64,000 nt of DNA from Erysipelothrix sp. HDW6C (GTDB lineage: Bacteria > Bacillota_I > Bacilli_A > Erysipelotrichales > Erysipelotrichaceae). Positions within the stretch are counted from its first letter, which is position 1; each line of letters opens with the position of its first letter. The notes under the pieces are model-generated. The model did no database searches and was not told where the DNA came from. It saw only the letters and a list, made by a program, of their open reading frames with translations. The stretch spans positions 558,001 to 622,000 of the forward strand of contig NZ_CP049861.1 in NCBI RefSeq assembly GCF_011299615.1. The letters are read 5' to 3'. The position numbers were made by a program, and so were the translations under genes. Shown here in pieces: positions 1 to 8,211 of the stretch.

Positions 1-1
1 A

Positions 2-2830
2 GAAAATCTTGCTCAGAAAATCTTAACCGCATCCCAAGCAGTCGCGTATGATACCAGCGATGCAACACAGAAAGTGGCCTACCCACTGACGCTTGAAGCA
101 GGGTATACAGTGGACACCAGTGGCGTTACCATTGCGAATGGTGAGTACACAGCCGTGATTACAGCTCCCAATGGAGAAACAGTCAGTGTCAGTGTGAAGA
201 TTACGGAAGATGCCACCATCAGTGTGGATTCCCCACTGTACTCACGTACCGGAACGGTTCGTGATATGGACTGGATTAAGCATGAATCAAACATGAGTTG
301 GACCCCTTCAAACCGTGTACCAACGATTAATGGAACGGTTGATTATACAACCGCAGGCACCTACAACCTCTCTGCAGCTATTACCAATGGTACAGATACA
401 GACAGTGCAGCGTTCTCAGTGATTATCATGGATAACATGAAACCAACACTCGAAAACTTAGTCATCAATGCGACTGAAGTATCAACACTCAACTTGGTTG
501 AGCGTGTCGGTATTAAAGCGTACGATCTAAGCAATCCACTTCAAGCGGTTGAAACACCGGTGAGTGTGGGTGGTGAAACCATTCAACCTGTTGAAGGAAC
601 CTACAATGTAATCTTCACAGCTGCTGACAATACACCGGTCAATTATACCGTTACGGTAGTTGAAACGGTTACTATCAAAGCCGACCATAGCGACCTTTAT
701 GTTCGTATGGGAAATGTGAAAGACACTGCATGGATCGCAAGTGAAGCAGGACTTACAATCACACCGTCAACCTTAACCCCAACCTTCACAGGAACTGTGG
801 ACTATGGTGTTGCCGGAGATTATGAAGTAGTGTTACGTGTTGCGAAGTCGGATACTGACTTTGCGGAAACAACCATTACCGTTCATGTCGTTGCACCAAT
901 CAGTGGTCATGATATTGTGGTGAATGCCACAGATGTAGCGGGACTTGATCTCTCTGCACTGGTACAACGTACTGAAACCACATCATGGATTGTGGATGAT
1001 GCCCATACAGCCCATGTCGCCTTGGCGAATGAGTATACCTTGGGAGGCGAAACCATTCTGAATACAGAAGGGGATTATGCTATTACCTTAAGTACATCAC
1101 AAGAAACAAAGAACATCAATGTAACTGTAATTGAAGATTTAGAACTGAATGTGACTCATGAGAAACTGTATGTGAAACAAGGTGATGCGAAAGATGCATC
1201 ATGGATTGAAACAACAGCGGGAATTACGTCTGGTCCATTAAGTACCGTCTTGTCGATTGATGAGAGTGCTGTGGATTATGCAACTGCAGGAATCTATGAT
1301 GTCGTAATTACGGCAGCACGTCCTGACAACAGTGCACAACTCACAGAAACGATCAAACTTGAAGTTGTCCCAGCAATGAGTGGAACACAAACCCTCAGTG
1401 TGGATATTGAAGACTTGAAGACGATGGATAAGGATGCAATCCTCGCAATGGTGAGTCCATCGGCATGGAATGTAGCGGATGGTATCTCAAAGACAGTCGT
1501 GACATCCTTTACAATTACCGAAACGATTAACGAAGTGGTTGGAACCCAAACACTCACCGTTGTCGCTGATAATGGGGAAACACTCAGTGTGACCCTCACG
1601 GTTACAGAGATTGTCCCAGACCTTGAACTCAGCGTGGCCAATACAACCCTTTATGTAAAAGAAGGCGATGTGATTGATAACACATGGATTCAAGACAAGG
1701 CTGTGGTAAGCTTCAGTCCAAGCAACGCTGTGATCAGTGTCGTTGGCTCTGTTGATACCTCAACTCCTGGAAACACGAGTGTTGTGATTAAAGCAACATT
1801 CCGTGATCAAACACAAACAAGACCCGTTCAAGTGAGTGTTATGCCGAAAATGAGTGTTGTAAATAATACAATTACCCTACCATTAAGTGAACTATCTGAA
1901 ACAAAAATCCTTGCAATGGTAAATGCGAGTGCATGGAATACAAACAATCCATTGAGTGCGGAAATTGTATCAGTATTCACCGTTGAGAACATGCCATCGA
2001 CATCGGGAACATTCAATAACGTTGTGATTAAGGCAGCCAATGGCGAGTCCGTCACAGTGAGTGTTACCGTAGTTAATGACATTGTGGCAACAACGGAGTA
2101 TTCAATTATTGCCGATAGTGTGCGTATCAATATTCATGACTTAAAGAATGCGGACTTCATTGCATTATCCAATGCAACCGGACTAAAGACAGTCAAGAAT
2201 ACCGATGGCGATGTTCTTTATACCGAAGCAGCACCAGTCTCTGTGAAGAGTGCATTACCTGAAACAGTCGGTACATACACGATGACACTTCAAGCAGGAA
2301 CTACAACAAAAGATATTCAAGTGGTTGTCTACGATACAGGATTCTTAGAAATCCAAGCGAAAGATGTCAGCATGAAGTGGTCTGAATTTAGTTCCATGAG
2401 TGAAGCAGAACTGGAAGCAGAACTCTTGAAACGCAGTGGAGCGAAAGTTGTGAATACGACCACAGGTGAAGAGTACGGAAGCGATGCGATTGAAGTGAAA
2501 CATAACTTGAAGAGCGTGGTAACAGGACCTGGAACCTATGAAGTATCCTTGAACTATTCGTTGAACCAAAACAATTTGGGCGTGCGCTCGAAATATGCAC
2601 GAAGCAATGAGAGTGTTGTGGAGTTTTCATCAAAAATCACCTTAACGGTTGATAATGATACAGAGAACCCAGCAGTCCCTGTGAATCCCGGAAAGAATGA
2701 TGGCACAAACAATCCATTACTTCCAGGAACAGGGATGACACCTGTTGCACCAATTTATGCATCAACGATTGCGTTACTCGGAGTCTTGATTCTTGCAGTC
2801 AAGAAACTACGCGAGGAACTACGTAAGTAA
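2..2830 (+). CDS. Repeat-rich LPGTG cell-wall-anchored surface protein, 5' end missing
   Basis: The frame is open to the left edge of the window (from base 2), so the GTG at 74 is an internal codon and the true start lies upstream. At least four tandem repeat units are visible. Each begins with a motif like LYVKxGDxxDxxWI, with unit starts near bases 236, 695, 1167 and 1649, giving units of about 153-161 residues rich in Thr, Val and Ser, as in bacterial Ig-like beta domains. The C-terminus has a sorting signal: LPGTG, a hydrophobic stretch and a basic tail ending KKLREELRK. The product should be sortase-linked to peptidoglycan and exposed on the surface. Binding or biofilm function is inferred from architecture only. 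Confidence 0.85.
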   Translation, partial: ENLAQKILTASQAVAYDTSDATQKVAYPLTLEAGYTVDTSGVTIANGEYTAVITAPNGETVSVSVKITEDATISVDSPLYSRTGTVRDMDWIKHESNMSWTPSNRVPTINGTVDYTTAGTYNLSAAITNGTDTDSAAFSVIIMDNMKPTLENLVINATEVSTLNLVERVGIKAYDLSNPLQAVETPVSVGGETIQPVEGTYNVIFTAADNTPVNYTVTVVETVTIKADHSDLYVRMGNVKDTAWIASEAGLTITPSTLTPTFTGTVDYGVAGDYEVVLRVAKSDTDFAETTITVHVVAPISGHDIVVNATDVAGLDLSALVQRTETTSWIVDDAHTAHVALANEYTLGGETILNTEGDYAITLSTSQETKNINVTVIEDLELNVTHEKLYVKQGDAKDASWIETTAGITSGPLSTVLSIDESAVDYATAGIYDVVITAARPDNSAQLTETIKLEVVPAMSGTQTLSVDIEDLKTMDKDAILAMVSPSAWNVADGISKTVVTSFTITETINEVVGTQTLTVVADNGETLSVTLTVTEIVPDLELSVANTTLYVKEGDVIDNTWIQDKAVVSFSPSNAVISVVGSVDTSTPGNTSVVIKATFRDQTQTRPVQVSVMPKMSVVNNTITLPLSELSETKILAMVNASAWNTNNPLSAEIVSVFTVENMPSTSGTFNNVVIKAANGESVTVSVTVVNDIVATTEYSIIADSVRINIHDLKNADFIALSNATGLKTVKNTDGDVLYTEAAPVSVKSALPETVGTYTMTLQAGTTTKDIQVVVYDTGFLEIQAKDVSMKWSEFSSMSEAELEAELLKRSGAKVVNTTTGEEYGSDAIEVKHNLKSVVTGPGTYEVSLNYSLNQNNLGVRSKYARSNESVVEFSSKITLTVDNDTENPAVPVNPGKNDGTNNPLLPGTGMTPVAPIYASTIALLGVLILAVKKLREELRK

Positions 2831-2837
2831 TTATCTC

Positions 2838-2891
2838 GCAAAGCGACTTCGTAAGAGCACTCTATGTGTTCACCATGCGAAGTCGCTTTGC
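2838..2891 (+). terminator. Long hairpin after the surface protein gene
   Basis: A perfect 14-bp inverted repeat (2838-2851 with 2878-2891) begins 8 bases after the stop codon. A second short stem (GAGCAC with GTGTTC) lies inside its loop. No T-run follows, so it may be a weak terminator or a 3' stabilising structure. Confidence 0.6.
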
Positions 2892-2942
2892 ATATAGCGA
2901 CATCTAAAACACATACAAGTAGTCTTGAAAGGTTGAAAAATA

Positions 2943-3620
2943 ATGAATGAAATATTAATTGTTGAAGATAACATTGAATACTTACATCTCCTTGAACGTA
3001 TTCTCAAAAGAAATGGTTATGAGGTAGATACTGCCGACAATCCGATTACGGGTCTGGAGTTATTGGCAAAACATAAATATGATTTGTTAATCTCGGACTT
3101 ATACCTCGAAACCATTGATGGTATTCAATTAATCACCGCTGCAAAGAACATTGATAGTGATATCAAAGCGATTATTTTGACAGGTAAACCTGGTGATGGA
3201 ACCGAGCTTGCCGCGGTAGAAAATAATGTGGATCTCTACTTGGAGAAAAGCAAAAGCATGGATCTAGTACTAAAATACATTGAGCAAGTTCTAAAGAACA
3301 AAGTTGGATCGACTGCACAGGAAATGATTCTTCAATCGAAGCAACAGAAACTAATTGTAAATCTTAAGACACATGAAGTGCGTCGTGATGGTGTTCTGAT
3401 AGACTTAACACCGATTGAGTTCCACATACTGCAAATGTTTCTCGAGCGTAAGAATGAAAAGTTAACACGTGAGGAAATCATTGAAACGGTTTGGGGAACT
3501 GAGGAAACCGGACTTCGAATTATTGATGTCCATATTAAAAACCTACGTGATAAACTGAATGTATTCTCAATAGTGACAGTACGAGGTTGTGGATACAAGT
3601 GGAATGAAAGTATTGTTTAG
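2943..3620 (+). CDS. OmpR/PhoB-family response regulator
   Basis: Two-component DNA-binding response regulator of 225 residues. The N-terminal receiver has the acidic pair E8/D9, phospho-acceptor D52 (in LLISDLYL), T80 (ILTGKP) and K102 (LEKSK). The C-terminal third is a winged-helix trans_reg_C domain containing LTPIEFHIL and ending VRGCGYKW. No histidine kinase gene lies next to it, which is unusual for this family, so its partner must be elsewhere. It follows the surface protein gene by 112 bases, with a hairpin between, so it is probably transcribed separately. A link to surface protein expression is only suggested by position. Confidence 0.92.
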   Translation: MNEILIVEDNIEYLHLLERILKRNGYEVDTADNPITGLELLAKHKYDLLISDLYLETIDGIQLITAAKNIDSDIKAIILTGKPGDGTELAAVENNVDLYLEKSKSMDLVLKYIEQVLKNKVGSTAQEMILQSKQQKLIVNLKTHEVRRDGVLIDLTPIEFHILQMFLERKNEKLTREEIIETVWGTEETGLRIIDVHIKNLRDKLNVFSIVTVRGCGYKWNESIV

Positions 3621-3715
3621 TAGGCCAGTTTCCTATTAGTGTATAAACATATTTCAAAGGTACTGTACTCATAAACTGTACCGACATATTTATAGTTGAA
3701 TTGATTTAATATTGC

Positions 3716-3751
3716 AAAAAAGCGAACATATTCAAAAATGTTTGCTTTTTT
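3716..3751. terminator. Bidirectional intrinsic terminator
   Basis: A 14-base inverted repeat with one G-T pair (3716-3729 with 3738-3751) is flanked by an A-run on the left and a T-run on the right. It can end the response regulator transcript and the convergent small gene on the minus strand. Confidence 0.8.
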
Positions 3752-3757
3752 TCTGAT

Positions 3758-3958
3758 CTAAATAGTTGGTGTATTCTTTGTAGCGATACGTTGCTCCAAT
3801 TTCATACGGGATCTAAATGTTAAAATAACATATGCTTCTCTGATGAAAAGGAGACCACCTACAATCCTTAGATCATCTCCAAATAATTTTTGTAGTATGA
3901 ACGAAAAGAAAACAACGTCTAGTACGATAGCAATTGAATCTGAATATGAACTTTTCAT
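3758..3958 (-). CDS. Small hypothetical membrane protein
   Basis: A 66-residue product I do not recognise. It has two hydrophobic segments (around IAIVLDVVFFSFIL and IVGGLLFIREAYVILTF) and a basic C-terminal part. A GGTAGG sequence sits just upstream of the ATG, and the gene ends at the terminator at 3716-3751. It lies in the AT-rich accessory patch beyond the tmRNA 3' end. It could be spurious, but start, RBS and terminator fit together. Confidence 0.5.
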   Translation of the reverse strand: MKSSYSDSIAIVLDVVFFSFILQKLFGDDLRIVGGLLFIREAYVILTFRSRMKLEQRIATKNTPTI

Positions 3959-4290
3959 ATGTCCTACCTTCGTTTCCTAGAATAACAATGATTCTACGCT
4001 GATAATATCGTCCAAAAAAATGTTCGGGTAATGACCGAGTATGAGTGGGGCAATCATCAGAAATGTTTTCTGTGTTTTAGTTTAACCCTATCGTAACATT
4101 ATATTTTTGATTTGTTAAAGAAATGTTAAGGCGCTGGACTTAAAAAATAAACTGAGGTCCTCAAACTCAAATGCCAACTATTTCGGTCATTCAATGAAAT
4201 CTGAAGAAAAAATGTTGAATTTATTTCACGGCCTAGATTCTCGCTGATATTTTCTCTTGAATAAATTCAATGCCCAAAAAAGGAAGATGC
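3959..4290. other. AT-rich stretch without a recognised gene
   Basis: About 330 bases between two small minus-strand genes. I see no convincing reading frame, RNA gene or repeat here. The right end holds the terminator of the next gene. Confidence 0.5.
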
Positions 4291-4307
4291 TCATTTGAGT
4301 ATCTTCC
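4276..4307 (-). terminator. Intrinsic terminator overlapping a gene end
   Basis: An 11-base inverted repeat (4282-4292 with 4297-4307, one G-T pair) is followed on the minus strand by a run of six Ts. It overlaps the last codons of the 78-residue gene. Confidence 0.75.
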
Positions 4308-4527
4308 TTCTTGCTCGTCCTATCAACAGTACAATAGATAAAATTATAATTAATCCAAAACAAACAATAATAGTGTAATCATAAGGTAAGGTATTCATAT
4401 GGTAATCAGGATCAAAATCACGGCCATTTGCTCGGATGTAATTATAGATTTGATTGATTTGCCAAAATGCATTGATTCCCAACAAAGATAATGCGATTTG
4501 AATAGTACAAATTATCTTCTCTTTCAT
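4291..4527 (-). CDS. Small hypothetical membrane protein, two TM segments
   Basis: A 78-residue product with an N-terminal hydrophobic helix (IICTIQIALSLLGI), a polar loop containing NGRDFDPDYHMN, and a second helix (YTIIVCFGLIIILSIVLLI) followed by a basic tail GRARRKILK. An AAAAGGC sequence precedes the ATG, in a short duplicated stretch (two copies of AAAGGCATG). A terminator overlaps its 3' end. Function unknown. Confidence 0.6.
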   Translation of the reverse strand: MKEKIICTIQIALSLLGINAFWQINQIYNYIRANGRDFDPDYHMNTLPYDYTIIVCFGLIIILSIVLLIGRARRKILK

Positions 4528-4708
4528 GCCTTTTCATGCCTTTCTAGATTATATTCTACGTTAATAGTGCTCCAATCAATAACCTCGGTTTCGACGATAT
4601 AGTCAACGTCATCATATATTTTCTAAGTACGTGTGAGTATGAACACCATTATGTATAGTAAAAGCGTTAGAGCTAAAAACATTTAGATTATCTTAAAACC
4701 CAGAAACA

Positions 4709-5083
4709 CTATTTATTTGAATTTGATTTAGTAGTAATCAACCGATTCATAAAGAGTATCGAAATGAAATATAAAGCAAAAGCGGGAGTAGTTTTTATTG
4801 GAGGAAATTTAATTGAATTTTCGTAAAATAAATAAGCGACAAACAAAATTATAATTAGACAGCCTACCAGATTATTTTTTATGGAATCTGAAGTGATACA
4901 AAACGCAAGAGCAAAATGGAGGAAGATTAGGAGTAATAATAGTGGAGTAACAAACAAATCATTGCTAGTCTTAAATCCGAAAGAGGCAGTGAAGATTATA
5001 TAGAACAAGGTAACTAGAACTACTGGAGAAAAAGCGAGAACAACGAGTATCCATTTCAAAAATATGTAAACGTTTTTCTTCAT
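4709..5083 (-). CDS. Hypothetical multi-pass membrane protein
   Basis: A 124-residue product with three to four hydrophobic segments and a basic C-terminus. I chose the start MKKNVYIF at 5083 rather than the upstream MESI at 5095. The chosen ATG overlaps the stop of the preceding gene (ATGA) and has GGAG at good spacing. This overlap means translational coupling with the DUF2513-like gene, so the two probably act together or share regulation. Function not recognised. Confidence 0.65.
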   Translation of the reverse strand: MKKNVYIFLKWILVVLAFSPVVLVTLFYIIFTASFGFKTSNDLFVTPLLLLLIFLHFALAFCITSDSIKNNLVGCLIIILFVAYLFYENSIKFPPIKTTPAFALYFISILFMNRLITTKSNSNK

Positions 5084-5481
5084 AATTGACTCCACAAATT
5101 TTTCGAACTATCGCCATATTTGGTTGACAGGTAAGAGTGAAATGCATAGGAAAAAATTTCTAAGTCGTACATTGGATACTTATCGGCGATGATGCCCTTA
5201 AAATCTTGAAAATGTTCGAGTTCAGTCAAAGAATTAGAAAGTTCCGTTCCAAAATTCGTAAGACCGACAATAAATGTCTCTTTGGGATTGTACGGAACTG
5301 TTTTCGAAAAGAGAACAGTTGCGCAATGTGCATTATGGATTTGATGTAAATGATAGGTTACAGTATCTTGTGGGTAAGAGTCAAGACTGAGATCCAATTG
5401 CGTCACAGTCTTGGAAGCAGTATTTTTTTGAAGTGCGAAAGTAAGCAATATATCCCGAACGCAATCAATATTAATTTTCAT
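5080..5481 (-). CDS. DUF2513-like protein
   Basis: A 133-residue soluble protein. The N-terminus MKINIDCVRDILLTF and the overall size resemble the DUF2513 family, whose members are common on phages and conjugative elements. This family call is from memory of its opening motif. A strong AGGAGG lies 8 bases before the ATG. Its stop overlaps the start of the downstream membrane protein. Its presence supports the idea that this patch is acquired DNA. Biochemical function unknown. Confidence 0.65.
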   Translation of the reverse strand: MKINIDCVRDILLTFALQKNTASKTVTQLDLSLDSYPQDTVTYHLHQIHNAHCATVLFSKTVPYNPKETFIVGLTNFGTELSNSLTELEHFQDFKGIIADKYPMYDLEIFSYAFHSYLSTKYGDSSKNLWSQL

Positions 5482-5777
5482 AACAAATACCTCCTATAAA
5501 AATTATACTAGACTATCAATGTATTATCAAAATTAATATATATTAATAGTATATTGGTGCCATCGGCGTTGCGTATGCGAACACCGCACCTACGCAATTT
5601 TGATACGCACAAAGACATTGTGAAAATAAAATTACCGTAAACTGCGCGTTCCTAAAGCGGGATTCTTTATTTGAAGAATAGAATAACTAGGTAGATAATA
5701 TCTGTATCCTAGTTAATGAGTGTTTAAATCAAAGATTGTATTAGTTAAATTCGACTACTAGAACTGGGTCAAACTCA

Positions 5778-6389
5778 CTAACAAGAGAGTGTAATGTGAT
5801 CTCTGGAAGTAAGTCTAAAGTGCTTGATACTTTGTCTATTTTTTTGATCTGAAAGCGGAATTACTTCACTAAGAAACAAATCAGTAGCTTGCGTGTCTGA
5901 TTTTGAAACTAGTGTCTCGTGTTCAAGTTGAATGTTTTCCAAATTAAATATATATAAGGTTTCTTCTTCAAGAATTGCTAACCCGTATTTTATAGATATT
6001 TTAGTTCCGATTATTTGATCTCCATATTGTTTTGGAAGTGATGGATAACTACCCATCAAAATAAGTGTATTGTCGTTATATTGGTAGAACCGATCATAGT
6101 ATGTATGCAATCGCTCGGTTGTAACATTAATATCTTTTATTTCATGCTGACTTCTTGAGAAGGGGGCAAACTGCGTGTCGGTTAGATTGTTAAAAAAGAT
6201 TAATTCTTTCCCAAAAACTAGTTCTTGATTAGATGGGTCAGGATTTTTTAATACGAATCGCTTTGACGGAAGCGAAAGAACATCAATGCTCTTTTTCGGG
6301 CTGAGAGCTTGCATTGCAAATATTGATATAACAACCGTAAATACTGCGGCAATAAGTGATATTGTTAAAATCTTTGATTTTTTTGTCAT
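5778..6389 (-). CDS. Hypothetical membrane-anchored extracytoplasmic protein
   Basis: A 203-residue product with a short basic N-terminus (MTKKSK), one hydrophobic segment (ILTISLIAAVFTVVISIFAM) and a roughly 170-residue polar C-terminal region expected outside the membrane. I chose the start MTKKS at 6389 because GGAGG lies 5-6 bases upstream; the longer MNAEAS start has no such site. No lipobox cysteine is present. I do not recognise the family. It sits alone on the minus strand inside the accessory patch. Confidence 0.65.
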   Translation of the reverse strand: MTKKSKILTISLIAAVFTVVISIFAMQALSPKKSIDVLSLPSKRFVLKNPDPSNQELVFGKELIFFNNLTDTQFAPFSRSQHEIKDINVTTERLHTYYDRFYQYNDNTLILMGSYPSLPKQYGDQIIGTKISIKYGLAILEEETLYIFNLENIQLEHETLVSKSDTQATDLFLSEVIPLSDQKNRQSIKHFRLTSRDHITLSC

Positions 6390-6490
6390 ACTAGCCTCCG
6401 CGTTCATTCTAGCATTGAGGTAGTTTTATTACAATAATCACCAGAGTAAGGTAATAAGCTAATGGGTTAATCAGTTTAAAATGGGGTACT

Positions 6491-6765
6491 GTGTTTGCAA
6501 TGGATGAATTGGTTAAGACAATAAATGTTGGTAAAGAAGATAGTCAAAGGTTTTCAATCGAATTGCCACAAATGTCATGTGAGCAAATCGATACAGTACT
6601 TCAAGAAGCGTTCCTGAAGTCTAAGACTATATCTATACAGTTAAAGTTCAAAATAACGTGGATCGCTTGTATAAAGACCGTGCAGGTAAATTTAAGTGGT
6701 TTGCGGATGGAGAGCACTTTTATCTCGGTGGTGAAGCGATTGATGGGCAGATATTAGGCATGTAG
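6491..6765 (+). pseudogene. Frameshifted gene fragment
   Basis: The frame from about 6500 reads MDELVKTINVGKEDSQ and continues sensibly to about 6626. From there the sense passes to another frame that reads NNVDRLYKDRAGKFKW, then GEHFYLGGEAIDGQ, and stops at 6765. One missing base near 6626 (after the codons for KSK) would join the two. No strong RBS or clear start exists, and the original frame simply drifts into unlike sequence. I take this as a decayed remnant of a roughly 90-residue protein. The family is not recognised. Confidence 0.5.
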
Positions 6766-6838
6766 AAATAGTGAAATAGGAGAACAGTATGACGCTATTC
6801 TTTTGTTTTCGCTCTCAAATGTATGTGTGTCAAACGAA

Positions 6839-6858
6839 AACCCACTAATTAGTGGGTT
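6839..6858 (-). terminator. tmRNA terminator
   Basis: A perfect 20-base palindrome (arms of 10) lies 10 bases beyond the tmRNA CCA end. On the minus strand it is followed by TTTTCGTTTG. Confidence 0.8.
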
Positions 6859-6868
6859 GAAATGTATA

Positions 6869-7221
6869 TGGTGGAGTTGGCGAGAGTCGAACTCGCGTCC
6901 AAGAAATGTTCCACATTTAGACTTCTACAGTTTAGTCACATGTAGTTAATCAAGGTTGGGACATGTGACCAACCGACCCCTTGATGTGCTCAGAGATTTT
7001 CGAGACCAAGCTAGAGCAGACTTGGACCTTATCCTTTGTTGGTTAGGTGATACTCATTGCCCAAAGGCTAAAACGTTGAGTATCAGGCTGCAAAGCTAAA
7101 AGCTAATTAAGCAGCGAATTGTAAACTGTTATTGTTTCCAGTTAAGTTTTGTTTGGCCTTAAGGGAGCCACGCCACTGCAATCTAAATCAAACGAAATCC
7201 TGTCGAAACCATGACAACCCC
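6869..7221 (-). ncRNA. ssrA: Transfer-messenger RNA (tmRNA)
   Basis: The 3' end reads GGCGAGAGTTCGA-type T-arm sequence (in reverse complement) and ends CCACCA with an encoded CCA. The 5' end begins GGGG at 7221 and can pair with it as the acceptor stem of the tRNA-like domain. Inside, the tag frame runs from a GCC resume codon at 7155-7157 to TAA at 7107-7109 and encodes AKQNLTGNNNSLQFAA. The FAA ending fits proteolysis tags. tmRNA with SmpB rescues stalled ribosomes. The length of about 353 nt is normal for a one-piece tmRNA. Its 3' end borders the accessory patch at 3.7-6.8 kb. Confidence 0.95.
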
Positions 7222-7229
7222 GTATAAAT

Positions 7230-7258
7230 ATTATAACACGGAGTCGCGATTGCTACAA
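7230..7258 (-). promoter_or_regulatory. tmRNA promoter
   Basis: On the minus strand, TATAAT (7230-7235) and TTGTAG (7253-7258) are separated by 17 bp, and the tmRNA 5' GGGG begins 8 bases downstream of the -10 box. Confidence 0.75.
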
Positions 7259-7566
7259 TGTGAATACACAATCAGGATTGTGTAAAAAAATGTGTAATCC
7301 AAAGCAACCTAGAAATATATGTAAATCATAGAATGATTATTTTAATAGCTATAATCTTAAACCGTTGTATATTAAAGGACTTACTGTTGATAACAACAGC
7401 ATTAAAACACTCATGCCCTCTAAAGTCGGTTGGTCAATGTTTGACAAGGTAGTCATCAAACTAAGTTTGATACAAATCGATAGTTGAGTGTGCTTATATT
7501 TTGGCATGAATATTGATTGCTTTTCGATAGTTTACATTTGGAAAGCATCATTTTATTAAATGATTG
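7259..7566. other. Intergenic stretch between ssrA and the tetR-like promoter
   Basis: About 310 bases with no convincing gene. The only structure I noticed is a short inverted repeat (7455-7461 with 7465-7471, 7-bp perfect arms). A TTGACA at 7441 has no good partner -10 box. Confidence 0.4.
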
Positions 7567-7617
7567 TTGACAATCTACCGCAATTGATATATTATTAAAT
7601 AACAGTTGTTATTTAAT
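7567..7617 (+). promoter_or_regulatory. Promoter with palindromic TetR-type operator
   Basis: TTGACA (7567-7572) and TATTAT (7590-7595) are spaced 17 bp. A perfect palindrome with 11-bp arms around a 2-bp centre (7594-7617) overlaps the -10 box and the expected transcription start, 15 bases before the regulator's ATG. This is the classic arrangement for autorepression by a TetR-family protein. Confidence 0.8.
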
Positions 7618-7632
7618 TGAAAAGGAGATAGT

Positions 7633-8211
7633 ATGGCAGGTCCAAAAATTAAATTTAGTAAAGATCTAATTAAAAGTAGAACAATGGATTATATTGAACT
7701 TTATGGAATTGAAAATCTAAATGCGAGGAAGCTAGCCAATTATATTGGTTCTTCGACCCAACCTATTTTTCGAGTCTTTGATTCTATGGAAGAACTTATT
7801 GAGGAAACATACGGATTAATTGAAGATAAGTATAATCAGATTGTAGATGAGGAATTCAATAAAGCCGAAATTCCTTTCTTAGGAATCGGAATCGGATATA
7901 TTCGATTTAGCCAAGATCATCCAAATTTATTTAAAGCCTTATTCCTTTCAAATCATTATAAAAACGAATCCCTTGCTTCCCTCTTTGAAGGAGATGAGAG
8001 TTCAGAGTCAATTAAAATGATGTCTCAAATGATTGGAATTAATCTAAAAGACGCCCAGATATTGATGCGAAATATTTGGTTACTTACACACGGAATTGCA
8101 ACTGTTATGGCATACAATGATATCCAATACTCAAAGAATGAGATTACATCAATTCTTGGTGCTGGATTTCGAGGATTCATTTCACAATTAAAGGAGAAAG
8201 AAAATGAATAA
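7633..8211 (+). CDS. TetR/AcrR-family transcriptional regulator
   Basis: A 192-residue one-component repressor. The N-terminal helix-turn-helix covers about residues 12-55 and includes ENLNARKLANYIG and the recognition segment STQPIFRVF. The C-terminal ligand-binding half resembles TetR domains with a WHG-type core (WLLTHGIATV). AAAGGAG precedes the ATG. It overlaps the CPBP protease gene by 8 bases, and the palindrome at 7594-7617 is the likely operator, so it should repress itself and the protease. The inducing ligand cannot be told from sequence. Confidence 0.88.
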   Translation: MAGPKIKFSKDLIKSRTMDYIELYGIENLNARKLANYIGSSTQPIFRVFDSMEELIEETYGLIEDKYNQIVDEEFNKAEIPFLGIGIGYIRFSQDHPNLFKALFLSNHYKNESLASLFEGDESSESIKMMSQMIGINLKDAQILMRNIWLLTHGIATVMAYNDIQYSKNEITSILGAGFRGFISQLKEKENE

